From: Cohaesibacter sp. ES.047
Lineage (GTDB): Bacteria; Pseudomonadota; Alphaproteobacteria; Rhizobiales; Cohaesibacteraceae
NCBI RefSeq assembly: GCF_900215505.1
Contig: NZ_LT907844.1
Span: 3,178,001-3,242,000 of the forward strand
Reading direction: 5' to 3'
Length of the DNA: 64,000 nt
In this document: positions 63,612-64,000 of the stretch, in pieces
Layout: the number at the start of each line of letters is the position of its first letter
How positions within the stretch are numbered: the stretch's first letter is position 1
Program-made: the position numbers and the translations under genes
Notes under the pieces: model-generated
What the model saw: the letters and a program-made list of their open reading frames with translations, nothing else
Told to the model about the DNA's origin: nothing
The model's database searches: none

Positions 63612-64000
63612 ATGTCGACAATTTCACCGCGCAAAAGTGATATGTGGATCGGTGGCTGCTTGCTGGTCTTTTGTATTGTGGTTGCCTGGCTAACCCTTTC
63701 CATCAAGAGCGGTATGGGTAGCTCGTCTGCTGGGCCCTCTATGATCCCATGGATGATGATTGGCGCAGTGGCTTTTTTGTCGTTGGTGCTGATTGGTCGC
63801 TCATTGGGTGGCAATAAAGAAGGCGAAGAGAGTAAGATCTCAATGCCTGATGCCCGCACTCTGCTGATTATGCTTGGCTTCGTGCTGTTGCTTACCGCAT
63901 ATGCAGCAGCCTTCTATCCCGTTGGTTACATTCCCGCGACGCTGATTACCTTCGTTGTTGGTCTGTGGCTCTTGGGCGAGCGGCGCTGGTACATTCTGGT
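63612..64000 (+). CDS. tctB: Tripartite tricarboxylate transporter TctB subunit (5' part)
   Basis: ATG at 63612 follows GGAGG; the frame is open to the window end (129 codons). The product has a short cytoplasmic lead, then hydrophobic helices (MWIGGCLLVFCIVVAWLTLS; MIPWMMIGAVAFLSLVLIG; LLIMLGFVLLLTAYAAAFY; GYIPATLITFVVGLWLLG), matching the four-helix small permease of TTT-family citrate/tricarboxylate importers. TctA and the binding protein TctC probably follow outside the window. Substrate unknown. Confidence 0.82.
   Translation, partial: MSTISPRKSDMWIGGCLLVFCIVVAWLTLSIKSGMGSSSAGPSMIPWMMIGAVAFLSLVLIGRSLGGNKEGEESKISMPDARTLLIMLGFVLLLTAYAAAFYPVGYIPATLITFVVGLWLLGERRWYIL

Noticed and set aside
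1-64000. CRISPR arrays, tRNA or rRNA genes, phage or conjugation genes
   Set aside because: No spaced direct repeats, cloverleaf-like segments or hallmark proteins were seen on either strand by eye.

Overview
The window looks like chromosomal DNA of a marine-type, facultatively anaerobic alphaproteobacterium, probably Hyphomicrobiales. The evidence is moderate-to-high GC, a BioMNY biotin importer, a UgpA/UgpE-type sugar importer, proton-translocating transhydrogenase (pntAB), pyruvate carboxylase, NagA with a GntR/UTRA regulator, and a pyruvate formate-lyase pair. A Cohaesibacter- or Stappia-like genus would fit, but that is inference from gene content. No rRNA, tRNA, CRISPR array, phage or conjugation genes were seen.

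Layout. 1-2.0 kb: end of a sugar ABC importer operon (two permeases plus a sugar-phosphate isomerase/epimerase-like protein). 2.0-3.7 kb: a CsoR/RcnR-type metal sensor and a His-tailed MFS exporter behind a promoter with a C/G-tract operator. 4.0-8.1 kb: acyl-CoA synthetase and bioMNY. 8.4-10.3 kb: glucokinase and 6-phosphogluconolactonase. 10.7-13.8 kb: pntAB with a short upstream leader ORF. 13.8-15.7 kb: divergent LysR / quinone-oxidoreductase-like pair. 16.0-19.1 kb: amino-sugar operon (kinase, GntR regulator, nagA). 19.5-23.3 kb: guanine deaminase, ferredoxin-reductase-type flavoprotein, a 36-aa membrane peptide and a GST.

23.75-24.91 and 58.36-59.52 kb: two apparently identical IS630-family copies in direct orientation, each flanked by TA. 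They bracket about 33.5 kb. That interval holds a TetR regulator; a PBP1C / alpha-2-macroglobulin pair; a Sel1-repeat envelope protein; a TetR and 4-TM membrane protein unit with its own palindrome; pyruvate carboxylase; a TDT exporter with a LysR regulator; a Gfo/Idh/MocA oxidoreductase; pflA/pflB; an iron alcohol dehydrogenase; a universal stress protein and a DMT exporter. It ends with a detoxification block (glutathione-dependent formaldehyde dehydrogenase, glutathionyl-hydroquinone reductase, WrbA, pirin, SelO) and a 51-aa small protein.

59.6-64 kb: a MaoC-phosphotransacetylase fusion, a gene-poor 1.07-kb region with a strongly structured candidate RNA plus terminator on the minus strand, a second iron alcohol dehydrogenase, and the start of a TctB tricarboxylate transporter subunit behind a terminator-like leader.

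The genes suggest central carbon flow switching between respiration and fermentation: Glk/Pgl feed glycolysis and the pentose phosphate or Entner-Doudoroff route, PntAB balances NADPH, Pyc is anaplerotic, and PflB/PflA, a phosphotransacetylase-like enzyme and Fe-ADHs can serve mixed-acid fermentation. The rest is nutrient uptake, envelope defence and stress genes. No single large undescribed system is evident. The most promising unexplained items are two structured RNA candidates (about 61.9-62.1 kb and 57.85-57.92 kb), several palindromes tied to specific regulators, and the leaders of pntA and tctB.
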